Shown one piece after another: positions 44,459 to 53,578 of a DNA stretch of 64,000 nt. Below the pieces are notes generated by a model. It had not been told where the DNA came from. It worked only from the letters and a program-made list of their open reading frames with translations, and ran no database searches. The position numbers were made by a program, and so were the translations under genes. Origin of the DNA: Pseudomonadaceae bacterium (GTDB lineage: Bacteria > Pseudomonadota > Gammaproteobacteria > Pseudomonadales > Azotimanducaceae); the NCBI GenBank assembly GCA_024743175.1, contig JANSXA010000001.1, positions 372,001 through 436,000 of the forward strand. The letters are read 5' to 3'. Positions within the stretch are counted from its first letter, which is position 1. Every line of letters begins with the position of its first letter.

Positions 44459-45805
44459 TTAACCCTCTTTCTCTATTTGTGTCAGCACCTGTCGCAGCAC
44501 CGGCCCATATTCGTATTTACCCGGACAGACATAAGTGAACAATGCTACATCCTCTTCATCCAACTCCAGACAACCCAGATTGATAGCATTCTCCAGATCA
44601 CCGACCAGCAAACTGCGCAGCAACTGCGTAGCCAGAATGTCCATTGGTGTGACGGCGTCATAAGTGCCGATTGGCACCATAGCCCGGGTACTGCCGTTGG
44701 TGGTGGTTGAGAACTCCACATTGCGCTCGCCCAGCCACTTGGACAAAAAAGCCGGATAAACCGAGTGACGTGTCGTGCCAGGAGCAAGATAGCCAAACAG
44801 TTTACGTTCTTTGTTTTCTGGTAACACAGACACCTGCAGGTGGTATCGACCTAGAAATGCTTCGGCACCCTGCGCAGTACGCCCGGATAAAACTGAGCCG
44901 GAAATCACCCGTTGATTGGCATCCACCAGTTCTCCGGCGGTTAACTCCTCAAGATCAGCGCCGACCAGCGTCTTCACCAGTCGCGGCTCTGAGGCCCCTG
45001 GTCCACCCAGAGCGATCACACGTTCGTTCATGATCTCACCGGTTAGAAACAGATGCCCGATGGCGATAACATCCTGATAGTTCAGATACCAGACTGTTTT
45101 GTTGATGCTGACCGGATCAATGAAGTGGATGTGCGTACCTGCCAGGCCGCTGGGATGGGGGCCGCCAAATTCGTGTGTCGTTATCTGCGCTGAATTACCG
45201 GTCGGCAGAAACTTACCCTGTTCGTGACAGACATGTACCGCTCCGTCCGTCAGACGCGCTATTGCATCCAGACCCGCAGCAAATTGCGTAGCGTACTCGG
45301 CGATAACAACTGAAGGATCCGCAGCCAGCGGGTTGGAATCCATTGCCGTAACAAAAATAGACTTTGGTGAGGTGGATGGGTCCGGTACTTTGGCAAACGG
45401 GCGTGTGCGCAGACTTGTCCAGACACCACTGTCGACAAGCTGTTTAGTCACATCTTCGCGTGGCATGGCAGTTATCTGCTCGGCGCTGTGCGCACCGAAG
45501 TCAATGTTCTCACCATCAGTGTCCAGTTCAATAACCACGGACAGCAGGACACGCTTAGCGCCTCGATTGACTGCGATGACCTTGCCTGCAGAAGGCGCTG
45601 TGTAGTTAACGCCCTGGGTTTTTTTACAGCTGAACAGGAGTGCACCCTTGGCAACGGTATCCCCTTCCGCCACTGCCATCGTCGGCTTCATGCCTGGATA
45701 ATCTTCACCGAGGATAGCCACGCGACGTACCGTGCGGGCTTCACCAATTGTTTGCTCGGGCTTACCCGTGATTGGTAAATCCAAACCCTTTTTAATTTTT
45801 ATCAT
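44459..45805 (-). CDS. nqrA: Na+-translocating NADH:quinone reductase subunit A
   Basis: A 448-residue soluble subunit docked on the cytoplasmic face of the NQR complex, near the quinone site. The N-terminal MIKIKKGLDLPITGKPEQ and VAILGEDYPGMKPTM, the biotinyl-like EGDTVAKGALLFSCKKTQGV and the NAMDSNPLAADPS-type segment near 155 match the family, as does the C-terminal VCPGKYEYGPVLRQVLTQIEKEG. It is the first gene of nqrABCDEF, which converts NADH oxidation into a sodium gradient that could drive the NSS-type transporter in this window. It is preceded by a structured leader (see 45893-45932). Confidence 0.96.
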   Translation of the reverse strand: MIKIKKGLDLPITGKPEQTIGEARTVRRVAILGEDYPGMKPTMAVAEGDTVAKGALLFSCKKTQGVNYTAPSAGKVIAVNRGAKRVLLSVVIELDTDGENIDFGAHSAEQITAMPREDVTKQLVDSGVWTSLRTRPFAKVPDPSTSPKSIFVTAMDSNPLAADPSVVIAEYATQFAAGLDAIARLTDGAVHVCHEQGKFLPTGNSAQITTHEFGGPHPSGLAGTHIHFIDPVSINKTVWYLNYQDVIAIGHLFLTGEIMNERVIALGGPGASEPRLVKTLVGADLEELTAGELVDANQRVISGSVLSGRTAQGAEAFLGRYHLQVSVLPENKERKLFGYLAPGTTRHSVYPAFLSKWLGERNVEFSTTTNGSTRAMVPIGTYDAVTPMDILATQLLRSLLVGDLENAINLGCLELDEEDVALFTYVCPGKYEYGPVLRQVLTQIEKEG

Positions 45806-45892
45806 GCGTACTCAGTTAAATTGGGGCCGCCGTGTGGCCATAGCCAACGTACGGACGAAAAAGACCTGCGTGAACCAACCCGGCCATCGGGG

Positions 45893-45910
45893 GTCCCGGG
45901 ATTCCGGGAC
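45893..45910 (-). promoter_or_regulatory. Stable hairpin in the nqr leader
   Basis: Perfect 7-bp stem GTCCCGG/CCGGGAC with a GATT loop, 88 nt before the nqrA start. No T-run follows on either strand, so it is more likely a leader structure or binding site than a terminator. Confidence 0.45.
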
Positions 45911-45920
45911 ACTTGATATG

Positions 45921-45932
45921 TAGACAAGTCTA
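45921..45932. promoter_or_regulatory. Palindrome TAGACAAGTCTA, possible operator of nqr
   Basis: Inverted repeat TAGAC-AA-GTCTA about 116 nt before nqrA, next to a minus-strand TTGCAA (45934-45939) that could serve as a -35 element. Tentative operator. Confidence 0.3.
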
Positions 45933-46246
45933 GTTGCAATTTCGAAAGATCCTGCGAATCTCAATGGCTATAGCTCAATGACGTCAGACACCGTTAAAAA
46001 AAGGTGCTCGGCGGGCCAAAATGCGACAGTTTGCGTCTGAGCGGATACTGATAGAACAGATCCTGGCGCGAGGCCGCGCAAATTATAAAGAGATGGCCTT
46101 TAGATGCCAATCGTTTGCGGCGAGTAATCGAGGGAAATCAGCGCTTAGAAGCCTTAAATGGATGAGATGCTGACGTATCTTGAGCACAGCGAATGAAACA
46201 GCTCCGCTTTTTGCGGCTGGGTTCGATTGTTCTACGCAGTACTCGC

Positions 46247-47422
46247 CTAGTAGTAGAGTGAAACGAAGAAGCGGGTAACCACGGAATCAAATCCGTACAG
46301 CGGTTCCGTACCCGGAGCCAGACCTGTGCGGGTGACGTCACGAAAATCATCATACTGAAAATCAATGTAGTCCATGAACAAATTAACAGACCCGCGCTTG
46401 AAGCCAGGCAACCAGTCTGCGTTGAACTCGTAAGTGATGCCGCCACCAATTGTCTGGGTCTGAAATGCAGCAAGTTCTTTGTCTCGCGCCATGAAATTCT
46501 GCGCATTTGAGCGCGGAAACAGATCGCTGTAAAAATCTGCAGCAGTCTGCTCATAATAGCGATACTTAAGCTCCAGGGTCAGGTCGTATTTTTCAATCGG
46601 GTGCACGTAACCCAGTTCGAAGTTGTACGCATCAATGCCCCAGGTATCGTTATAGTTGCGAAACTCAAGTTTCACAGCTGCGCGATACGGCAGAAAATAC
46701 ATGGCACGTATCGCCTGGGCGGAACTTGTGCGGGTGCGTGGGTAAACTTCCAGCTCGTAGCCATAGCCACGCGTTTCATTAGGATCCAGGTAACGAACCT
46801 GTCGATAAGGATTGTTCAGGAATCCCTCATCAGTGACCCCTTCATAGTTCATGCTGATCAACATGTTCTTGGTGATCACCTGGGTCAGGTCAACGCGATA
46901 CGTCTGTCGGTCGGTTTCTTCTTCAAAATTCAGATCTCCGTTACGACGAACAGTGTCAGCACCTCTCGCATAGCTCACACCCAGGGTCGTCAGATCACCA
47001 AAGAAATCCTGGCTGATACCAAAACGCCAGCTGTGCGCAGAATAATCAGACTCTTCCGAATTGGTGTACGACAGACCCATAAAAGTTTTGCCGTGCAGAT
47101 AGTCCAGCCCCAGACTTTTCTCTTTACGCTCTTCGGTATATTCGCTGGCAGTAGAGACAACGTCGATCGAGGCACTGGTGATCATATCAACGTAGTAGTT
47201 CGCCCAGACGGACACCTTATCTTTGTAGCCTTTGCGAACCAGTACTGATGGCCCGTCTACCTGCAGCCCGCCACCTTCATAACCGTGATACATGATGTCG
47301 GAACGATCTTCAGGCAGAACTGCGGCAAGACTGACGCCAGAAAATGCGGCGAGCAGAATCACACCCAACAGAGTTTGAAGCAGAAGTCGCAAAGCTGAGG
47401 ATTGCAAAATTTTCAACGGCAT
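46247..47422 (-). CDS. DUF3570 outer membrane protein
   Basis: A 391-residue protein with a signal peptide (about 1-33, ending VSLAA) and a C-terminus of alternating aromatic strands ending FFVSLYY, typical of an outer membrane beta-barrel. Segments such as VSVWANYYVDMITSASIDVVSTAS near 71 and EYTEERKEKSLGLDY are the DUF3570 hallmark. The family's function is unknown; as I recall it is usually found with DUF4266, a thioredoxin-like protein and an ApbE flavin transferase. ApbE is not next to it here, but nqr, whose NqrB and NqrC need ApbE, is 441 nt downstream. AAAGGAA precedes the ATG. Confidence 0.85.
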   Translation of the reverse strand: MPLKILQSSALRLLLQTLLGVILLAAFSGVSLAAVLPEDRSDIMYHGYEGGGLQVDGPSVLVRKGYKDKVSVWANYYVDMITSASIDVVSTASEYTEERKEKSLGLDYLHGKTFMGLSYTNSEESDYSAHSWRFGISQDFFGDLTTLGVSYARGADTVRRNGDLNFEEETDRQTYRVDLTQVITKNMLISMNYEGVTDEGFLNNPYRQVRYLDPNETRGYGYELEVYPRTRTSSAQAIRAMYFLPYRAAVKLEFRNYNDTWGIDAYNFELGYVHPIEKYDLTLELKYRYYEQTAADFYSDLFPRSNAQNFMARDKELAAFQTQTIGGGITYEFNADWLPGFKRGSVNLFMDYIDFQYDDFRDVTRTGLAPGTEPLYGFDSVVTRFFVSLYY

Positions 47423-47485
47423 ATTCCTTTAGCCTGTCTTGCGCATGGTGCTGTCTTTAACAGGACAGCGTTGCTGGATTTGAAG

Positions 47486-47749
47486 TCAGTTACAGCCACA
47501 ACCGCCGCCAGAACCGCCTTCAGCACCACGAGCGCCTTCGCGGGCCTGATAAACGTGGTGCAGGTAAGCCGCGGCCACCGGGTCACGGCTGAAACTCATA
47601 ATCGGATCTGCAAGGTTGTTGCGCTCAAATGGGCTAACCCAGGGCTTGATTTCCATTGAACCACAGCCGCCGGAAGCGAGACTGGCCAGCAATCCAACAG
47701 CCAGCAGAAGCTTTTTCCCGGCAGATTTTATTGAAGTGAAATGAGTCAT
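47486..47749 (-). CDS. DUF4266 small lipoprotein
   Basis: An 87-residue lipoprotein with lipobox SGGC near residue 28. The mature part has the family motifs KPWVSPFERNNLADPIM and HHVYQAREGARG, and ends in the diagnostic glycine-rich GGSGGGCGCN with paired cysteines. I start it at ATG 47749 with AGGAG 6 nt upstream; a TTG lies 6 nt earlier. DUF4266 and DUF3570 are consistent neighbours in many bacteria. The glycine-rich CGC tail might bind a metal, but that is a guess. Confidence 0.85.
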   Translation of the reverse strand: MTHFTSIKSAGKKLLLAVGLLASLASGGCGSMEIKPWVSPFERNNLADPIMSFSRDPVAAAYLHHVYQAREGARGAEGGSGGGCGCN

Positions 47750-47758
47750 TCTCAACTC

Positions 47759-48427
47759 CTAGAAGAAGAACGTCAGGCCGCCGCTGAATTCAATGTTGTG
47801 TTTATTTTCCATCGTGCCTAACAGGTCAGATTCGAAAAAGTGATCGCGCACATCAACATGAAAAGCCAGCCAGTCCGTTGCGATAAGGCGGTAACCCACC
47901 CCGGCGTTGATGGTGAAACGATCATCACCGCCGAATTCTGTACTGCCGGCACCGGCAATCACGTAGAGACTGCCTTTGAAAGCCCATCGGCGACCCACAA
48001 ATGCCTCGCCCGGAAAAATATTCCAGCCCAGAGAGACGTTGTAATACTGCATATCGCGCTCTTCGTCAGACAGAAGAGGCGCGCCACCGCTGAGCAGTTC
48101 AAAACTGGTCTGGCCCAGGGTGGTTTTGCCGTAAACGGCTTCAACAAAAAAATCTTCAGTGACATGGTACGCTGCGCGCACTCCTGTCACGGTGTCTGAA
48201 CCAAAATCTTCGACGTTCATGACGCCGCTGAACACGCCGATTTCAAAATCTTCGCTATCCAGGTCGTCAACCTCGACTTCACGCCGCTCCGGCTCGCGGA
48301 CTAAAAGTGGTTCAAGTTCCAGATCACCCGGTTCTGCCGCGTAAGCAGAGAAGCCGGACACACTGAACAACACCCCTAATAGACACACTTTAAGGGTGAG
48401 CCGACCTTGGGCTTTGAATGTTGGCAT
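47759..48427 (-). CDS. Outer membrane beta-barrel domain protein
   Basis: About 222 residues: a signal peptide ending SAYA near residue 31, an acidic and arginine-rich linker (EPLLVREPERREVEVDDLDSED-type segment), then an eight-stranded barrel with GVRAAYHVTEDFFVEAVYG, FTINAGVGYRLIATDWLAFHVDVRDHFF and a terminal GGLTFFF. The start at ATG 48427 shares one base with the upstream stop (TAATG); an ATG 30 nt upstream is the alternative. It belongs to a five-gene envelope operon with SH3-barrel, DUF4266 and DUF3570 proteins. Function unknown. Confidence 0.8.
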   Translation of the reverse strand: MPTFKAQGRLTLKVCLLGVLFSVSGFSAYAAEPGDLELEPLLVREPERREVEVDDLDSEDFEIGVFSGVMNVEDFGSDTVTGVRAAYHVTEDFFVEAVYGKTTLGQTSFELLSGGAPLLSDEERDMQYYNVSLGWNIFPGEAFVGRRWAFKGSLYVIAGAGSTEFGGDDRFTINAGVGYRLIATDWLAFHVDVRDHFFESDLLGTMENKHNIEFSGGLTFFF

Positions 48428-49206
48428 TAGAAAAATATGCTGAAACCTGCTTTCCATTGATCTATCTCTTCGTTGTCATCCCGACTTGTCAGCACCGTGT
48501 GGCGCTTGTATTCCATTCGCAGCATGAAGCGATCGCTGAGGTACAGGTTTGCCCCGACCCCAGCATGGGCTATTTCATCTTCGCGATCTTCAGCGGCAAC
48601 AATTGTTGTTTGCGGCTGCGTTTTGATTATGCCCGTACCAATAGTGAAATAAGGTGACAGACGCCACTTTGGAAACGGGTACATGAGAATATTTGCGGAA
48701 GCCATCACACCATCAGAAAAGTCTCCAAGGATCTGCGTGCCTTCCAATTGCACAGTAATGTTTGGCGTCAACGCATAACCCAGATAGCCACTTAAGGAAC
48801 TGGCGCCGTTGAAGTCGCCGCCGTTAAAACCCATTTCCCAGCGTCGCTTGGTGAAATCATTTAGACCAAGCGCGCCAAAATCTATCTGTTCGCCGTCAAG
48901 GTCCAGCGTGTGTTGCATCTCCGAGATATGCACCCAGCCTTCTTTGTCACGAGGCGTGCGCACCTTGAACCAGTCGGTTCGGCGCTTCAGCATGACAACC
49001 TCGTCACCCTGCCCTGCTACATAAAAAATAGGATAGCCACGACCGGGGCCGGTGCGCAGTTCCAGGTAGGGATCTGACACCAGCACCTTGGGTTGGTATT
49101 TTTCAAACACGGTCCAGGCGTTTGCCTGCAAGCCGGCAACCAGAACTGCCAGAGTCAGAAGCACCCGGCTCAGGTGTCGCTTTGTGTCTACGCTACTTAT
49201 CTTCAC
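48427..49206 (-). CDS. SH3-domain outer membrane barrel protein
   Basis: About 259 residues. A signal peptide (about 10-32) is followed by a bacterial SH3 domain at about 38-100 (DPYLELRTGPGRGYPIFYV, WFKVRTPRDKEGWV), which often binds peptidoglycan or peptides. A beta-barrel of about 140 residues follows and ends in FSIFF. It could tie the outer membrane to the cell wall. I use GTG 49206 because AAGGA lies upstream; a TTG at 49236 is the alternative. It follows the HzsA-like gene directly. The fusion of SH3 with a barrel recurs in DUF4266/DUF3570 clusters, as I recall. Confidence 0.8.
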   Translation of the reverse strand: MKISSVDTKRHLSRVLLTLAVLVAGLQANAWTVFEKYQPKVLVSDPYLELRTGPGRGYPIFYVAGQGDEVVMLKRRTDWFKVRTPRDKEGWVHISEMQHTLDLDGEQIDFGALGLNDFTKRRWEMGFNGGDFNGASSLSGYLGYALTPNITVQLEGTQILGDFSDGVMASANILMYPFPKWRLSPYFTIGTGIIKTQPQTTIVAAEDREDEIAHAGVGANLYLSDRFMLRMEYKRHTVLTSRDDNEEIDQWKAGFSIFF

Positions 49207-49238
49207 AGCCGAAAATCCTTGTGCGGCACTCGTCAATG

Positions 49239-51959
49239 CTATTGGGGCACATCAAAGGGGTTGTTGTAGTACTGACCACCAATGTCTATCCACTCAGACA
49301 AAAGTTTCAGCTCAGCATCTGTCAGGCGCCCAGCATGGGTTCCACCTGCTGCAAATCTGCTGAAGAAACGAGGGCTTAACAAAGCGCCAGCAACATTGAG
49401 CGACGGTACCTGATTAACAGAAATCAGGATGGGAATCGGGTCACCGTTTATATCGAGAATGACATTGCCGTCTTCGTCCGTCTCAAACAGCAGGTTGCCG
49501 TTGCCATCTGTTGCCTGAACCAGAATATCCTGCAGCGCCCCATCAACTAATTCCTGCTGATTGTCATTGAACAACAGCTCCCTGTAGCTCTTCAGTTGAT
49601 CTGCTTCGTCTGCGCTGGGACCGTCACCCAGATCAAGTTGAGAAGCTGGCACCATCGGCATTCCCGCAGCGTCTACATCAGCGTGACAAGACGTGCAGGT
49701 GTCGTCAGAAAGCACGGTGATGCCATCGACATCCAGCACCTGACGGTCCACAGACCACAACGGATGTATGTGATCCATGTAATTGATCGTAATGCGGCAA
49801 CCTGCATTCCAGTTACTGACACAACCTGGGTCAACCGGGGGCGTGGTTGACAGGTCTGAATAGTTGTAAGAGAACGACAGGTCTTTCGCGCGCACGCTGG
49901 GATCTGTCCACAGGTCATCGTAGCGCAGGTCAACGTTCGGACTCGGGATGCCATTAATCCGTGTAATCACCTCAGCCATGGTCTCGCCAGTGTTGGCAAA
50001 CAACGCAGGTTCTGTATTCGGGAACGGTGAACCATCTACTGCGGCACCCGGGTTCGCACTGGGCGCTTCTGCATCCCGTCGGCCGTGGGGTAATTCAGAA
50101 GTGGGTGTATGACATCCGTTGCATGACATCTCCTCACCGGGTCGGACCTGCATCCAGTTATTGTGACGCGGTGAGATGCGTCGCCCCTGGGCATCTAAAA
50201 CGTCTATCCAGAAAGCAATGTTAGCGGGCACTTTAACCTTCACCGAACCATCGGGCTCGATCGGCGCATAGCCTATTATTTCCCGCATGAGTTGCGCTTG
50301 TGAGCGACCAAAAGCGGCATTATCGATATCGAGAATGTCGTCATCCGGAAACGAAACCGATTTCACGATGCGCAGAAATCTGGCTGGACGCTCGGCCGCA
50401 GTTGCCTGGGCAGGATCTGCCAGATTTGCAATATCAAGACTTGGGGTACCATCAAAGTCGTAGACGCTGCGTATATGTAAAACGCCTACCGCTTCACTGA
50501 CGAGGTCCGGGTCGAGGTCAATGCCTGCAGTCTTGTCCAGAATAACCGGCGGGCTGAGCCGCGACTCCATGACCACAACATCGGAGATCGCAATACCCTC
50601 TTCACCCAGGACTATGGGTTGTTGCGTGTTCTCCAGCGGGTCGTTCATCCAGACGCCATACAGAGGATCTGCTTCAACCATATTCACGTTTGCCAGATTT
50701 TCTTCAGTGCACGGTACAATGACCGGATTCTGCGGATCGCTGGTGGTATCGAGCAAACGGCATTGACTCCACGCAGTTATCAACCGTTCAGTACCATCAT
50801 TCAGCGGTGAGATATGTGCGTAACGACCCTGCAGTGCCGGTTCTGATTCATCCAGACTCAGATCGCCGGGAATGAGAATTTCCTGTGCATCGGAAAGTAG
50901 ACCCGCACTGGCAAAAGTAGGTTGGTCGTGTTCAACGTAATTCGCCACATCGATTGCAACCGGTAAAGCACCTAAGCGGCTTTGCTGGCCGGGTGGGCGC
51001 ATCATGACCAGCAGTCGGCCATCGGGTAATTCAGTGGGTTCTACAAATTCAATGGTCTGACCGTCCGGGCCCGTATCATGGCTATGCACACCATAAAGCA
51101 GTTCCATTTCCGTACCATCAGGGTTAGACCGATACAGGCTGATTCGATCTCGACCAGCAACGTTATCCCAGCGCGAATAGACAACCCGACCGTCACTCAT
51201 GATCGTCGGATCAAGATCAGAACTGGCGTTGTAAGTAATCTGCTGTATCTCGGTGCCGTCGGGATTCATGACATGTAAGGTCAGCGCTTCTTCATCGCGG
51301 TCCTCATCCAGCGCAGAGAACTGCGGCTTACCTTCATCAAGCAGTATCGCTTTCGCCAGGCGCTGCCGCGTAGAGGCAAAAACCAGTCGGCCATCGGGCA
51401 TGAACTGCGGTGCTATGTCGTGGCCATCTTCTGCAACAATGTCCGATACGATCGCGCGGTTCAAAGTGCCCTCTTCCCGGTTCAGTACCCAGATGTTCCA
51501 GGTCGGCTGCTCGTCATCGTCCAGATCGGGATCTTCCGGTGCTCGCATAGCAAACGCCAACTGATTGCCGTCAAAAGAAACGGTCAGGTCTTTGACGTCA
51601 TAAAGAGGAGGATTTCCATCTTCATCGTCTGGGAAAATACCAGCGGTTAAAGATGTTTCTGCCGCACTGGGAGAAGCCCGGTCGCGGATGAACAATTCTG
51701 CGCCCGGGAAAAAGTCGGTCCGTCGGCGCACTTCGGTGGTCAGCAGATTCCCGTCATCATCTGTCAATAACGGACGTTTAACATAGGCAACCGGAAAGTC
51801 GACAACCACTGGATCAGGTGACTGACCGCCACCTAATCCCGAGCTGGAACTACCCGAACCACTACCGCTGCCACACCCAGTCAGCAACAGGATGAGGAGT
51901 GTGCTCAGCCAAGCGCCCGACCCCTTGCCCAAGGCGGATACCGCGAAGTTATGTCTCAT
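49239..51959 (-). CDS. HzsA-like cytochrome c lipoprotein with PD40 propeller
   Basis: A 906-residue lipoprotein (lipobox LTGC near residue 29, then a Gly/Ser linker). Residues about 110-330 hold repeated PD40-type propeller strands (APQFMPDGRLVFAS, DPTIMSDGRVVYSRW, EPTELPDGRLLVMM). Two haem motifs follow, CNGCH (613-617) and CTSCH (755-759), with DHIHPLW between. The C-terminus has GRLTDAELKLLSEWIDIGGQYY, as in planctomycete-type cytochromes. This combination is the hydrazine-synthase-alpha-related architecture found in many non-anammox bacteria; anammox chemistry is not implied. It leads the minus-strand envelope operon and is divergent from the cytochrome operon at 52313. Confidence 0.8.
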   Translation of the reverse strand: MRHNFAVSALGKGSGAWLSTLLILLLTGCGSGSGSGSSSSGLGGGQSPDPVVVDFPVAYVKRPLLTDDDGNLLTTEVRRRTDFFPGAELFIRDRASPSAAETSLTAGIFPDDEDGNPPLYDVKDLTVSFDGNQLAFAMRAPEDPDLDDDEQPTWNIWVLNREEGTLNRAIVSDIVAEDGHDIAPQFMPDGRLVFASTRQRLAKAILLDEGKPQFSALDEDRDEEALTLHVMNPDGTEIQQITYNASSDLDPTIMSDGRVVYSRWDNVAGRDRISLYRSNPDGTEMELLYGVHSHDTGPDGQTIEFVEPTELPDGRLLVMMRPPGQQSRLGALPVAIDVANYVEHDQPTFASAGLLSDAQEILIPGDLSLDESEPALQGRYAHISPLNDGTERLITAWSQCRLLDTTSDPQNPVIVPCTEENLANVNMVEADPLYGVWMNDPLENTQQPIVLGEEGIAISDVVVMESRLSPPVILDKTAGIDLDPDLVSEAVGVLHIRSVYDFDGTPSLDIANLADPAQATAAERPARFLRIVKSVSFPDDDILDIDNAAFGRSQAQLMREIIGYAPIEPDGSVKVKVPANIAFWIDVLDAQGRRISPRHNNWMQVRPGEEMSCNGCHTPTSELPHGRRDAEAPSANPGAAVDGSPFPNTEPALFANTGETMAEVITRINGIPSPNVDLRYDDLWTDPSVRAKDLSFSYNYSDLSTTPPVDPGCVSNWNAGCRITINYMDHIHPLWSVDRQVLDVDGITVLSDDTCTSCHADVDAAGMPMVPASQLDLGDGPSADEADQLKSYRELLFNDNQQELVDGALQDILVQATDGNGNLLFETDEDGNVILDINGDPIPILISVNQVPSLNVAGALLSPRFFSRFAAGGTHAGRLTDAELKLLSEWIDIGGQYYNNPFDVPQ

Positions 51960-52312
51960 GTGCGCACTGACTCCTGGAATTAGTGGACTGCAACCGCCGC
52001 GCCTTCGCTCGGCAGTTACATAACAGTCCTTTCGATTTACATTTTTTCACAAGGTATGCGTGGCAGATGTGCACTGGTTCACAGCTGCCTGATATCAGCG
52101 GCAAAACTGCATCGGTCTCCGGTAAGGAGAAATGAACCCAGAACTAACAAGCTAATTTGCGACAGACCGCGGAAACGAGACTCAGTGCGCTTTTTTCTTG
52201 TAATGAAAGGCTGATTCTTAGCGCTTCGTGAACCCTGAGGGATTTAGGGGTTAATGGCTGCCTGAATTTCGACCCAAGAATTCGCATTAGGCGCAAACGT
52301 GAGGAGCATTTC
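51960..52312. other. Divergent promoter region of the envelope redox cluster
   Basis: 353 nt between two divergent operons. A TCTCC/GGAGA hairpin at 52117-52130 precedes a seven-codon frame (52132-52155), but the ribosome-site spacing is too short to support it. I see no sigma-54 site or clear operator. Confidence 0.5.
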
Positions 52313-53566
52313 ATGAGGTTTTTAACCCCCCGGTTCTTAACCAGCATACACAGGCGAGGACCAGCAGCTGCGGCTGCCATGATTTTCAGCTTTGCCGCGT
52401 TGTTACCGATATCGGCTTCGGCGGATTCAGTTGATCAGGCCAAACGTATTCACGATCGAATCGCCGGCGTACCCCCTGACGCGGCAACCCTGGCATCCAT
52501 GCGTGACGATATTGATGGCGTTAACGCCCGATCAGCTCTGGACGCTGCATTGACGGCAACCCAGGACCCGGAGTTCTATCGGGTCACACTGAAAAATTTT
52601 GCCGCACCATGGACTAATCGTGATCGCAGCGTATTTGTGCCGTTAGACGATTACATCGCAACGGTTATAGGCATGGTCCGCGACGACGTTGATTTTCGCC
52701 AGGTTCTATCCGGCGACATTCTCTATACCGGCAGTGGCAATGGCATACCTGCTTACTCAAACAGCTCAAACGCCCACTATGAGGCACTGGAAAACGCTGG
52801 GACTGATCTGCAGGCCAACCTCCTGGCACGCACCCAGTCAGCTGTCACCGGTTTGCCTTCTTCCGCAACAGCAGGTGTCATTACCACGCGATCTGCAGCA
52901 AAAGCTTTTTTTATCGACGGTACCAACCGCGCGATGTTCCGCTTCACGATGCTCAACCACCTGTGCCTGGATATGGAACAGTTACATGATGTTTCCCGGG
53001 TACCTGACAGGATCCGCCAGGACGTCTCACGCAGCCCCGGCGGAGACAGTCGGGTATTTCTGAACAACTGTATCGGCTGTCACGCCGGCATGGATCCGCT
53101 GACTCAGGCGCTGGCCTACTACGACTATGAATACGATGTTGTCAATGACCCCGATGGCAATAACGGTCAGATCAACTACAACGACTCCGGCGAAATTGAT
53201 CCGGTTACCGGAACCCGCGTTGAAGAAAAATACTTCAACAATAACCTCAATTTCGAGCACGGTTACATCACACCCGACGACAGCTGGGATAACTACTGGC
53301 GTGAGGGTCAGAACAAGCTGCTGGGATGGGATGAAAGTCTGCCAGGCAGCGGCGCCGGCGCTAAAACTTTTGGCGAAGAACTGGCCAACTCTCAGGCGTT
53401 TGCCCAATGCCAGGTTAAAAAAGTTTTCGAGAACGTCTGCTTACGACCGCCACAGGACAGCGCGGACCACAACCAGATCGACGCGATGACCACATCTTTT
53501 CAAAACAACGGGTACAACCTGCGCCGTACATTTGCTGAGTCAGCTGTGTACTGCATGGGTAGCTAA
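52313..53566 (+). CDS. Exported cytochrome c-like protein of the envelope cluster
   Basis: A 417-residue protein with a signal peptide (about 1-37, ending SASA). One haem motif, CIGCH, is at 253-257 in NNCIGCHAGMDPLTQAL, like the haem domain of DUF1588/DUF1592 proteins. TAGVITTRSAAKAFF and RAMFRFTMLNHLCLDMEQLHD before it also recall that group. Several other cysteines (near 220, 370, 381 and 414) may form disulfides. AGGAG lies before the ATG. It is first in a three-gene operon with 12-nt and 22-nt gaps. Function unknown; a periplasmic electron carrier is likely. Confidence 0.75.
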   Translation: MRFLTPRFLTSIHRRGPAAAAAMIFSFAALLPISASADSVDQAKRIHDRIAGVPPDAATLASMRDDIDGVNARSALDAALTATQDPEFYRVTLKNFAAPWTNRDRSVFVPLDDYIATVIGMVRDDVDFRQVLSGDILYTGSGNGIPAYSNSSNAHYEALENAGTDLQANLLARTQSAVTGLPSSATAGVITTRSAAKAFFIDGTNRAMFRFTMLNHLCLDMEQLHDVSRVPDRIRQDVSRSPGGDSRVFLNNCIGCHAGMDPLTQALAYYDYEYDVVNDPDGNNGQINYNDSGEIDPVTGTRVEEKYFNNNLNFEHGYITPDDSWDNYWREGQNKLLGWDESLPGSGAGAKTFGEELANSQAFAQCQVKKVFENVCLRPPQDSADHNQIDAMTTSFQNNGYNLRRTFAESAVYCMGS

Positions 53567-53578
53567 GGGGATATTGCA

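Larger units (their letters stand above)
45806..46246. other. Promoter/leader region upstream of nqrA
   Basis: No supportable gene in 441 nt. It contains a strong hairpin and a palindrome on the nqrA-proximal side. A 50-codon frame at 46020-46170 on the plus strand lacks a ribosome site and looks like chance. Confidence 0.5.

Noticed and set aside
46020-46170. 50-codon plus-strand frame upstream of the DUF3570 end
   Set aside because: No ribosome site, unremarkable composition, and it lies in the nqr upstream region.
46138-46554. 138-residue frame overlapping the end of the DUF3570 gene
   Set aside because: Wholly explained as a shadow of DUF3570; no family features.
49239-51959. True hydrazine synthase subunit (anammox)
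   Set aside because: The HzsA-like architecture is widespread outside anammox bacteria, and no HzsB/HzsC or hydrazine dehydrogenase genes are present.
52132-52155. Seven-codon leader peptide before the cytochrome operon
   Set aside because: The GGAG is only 2 nt from the ATG, and no attenuator structure follows.
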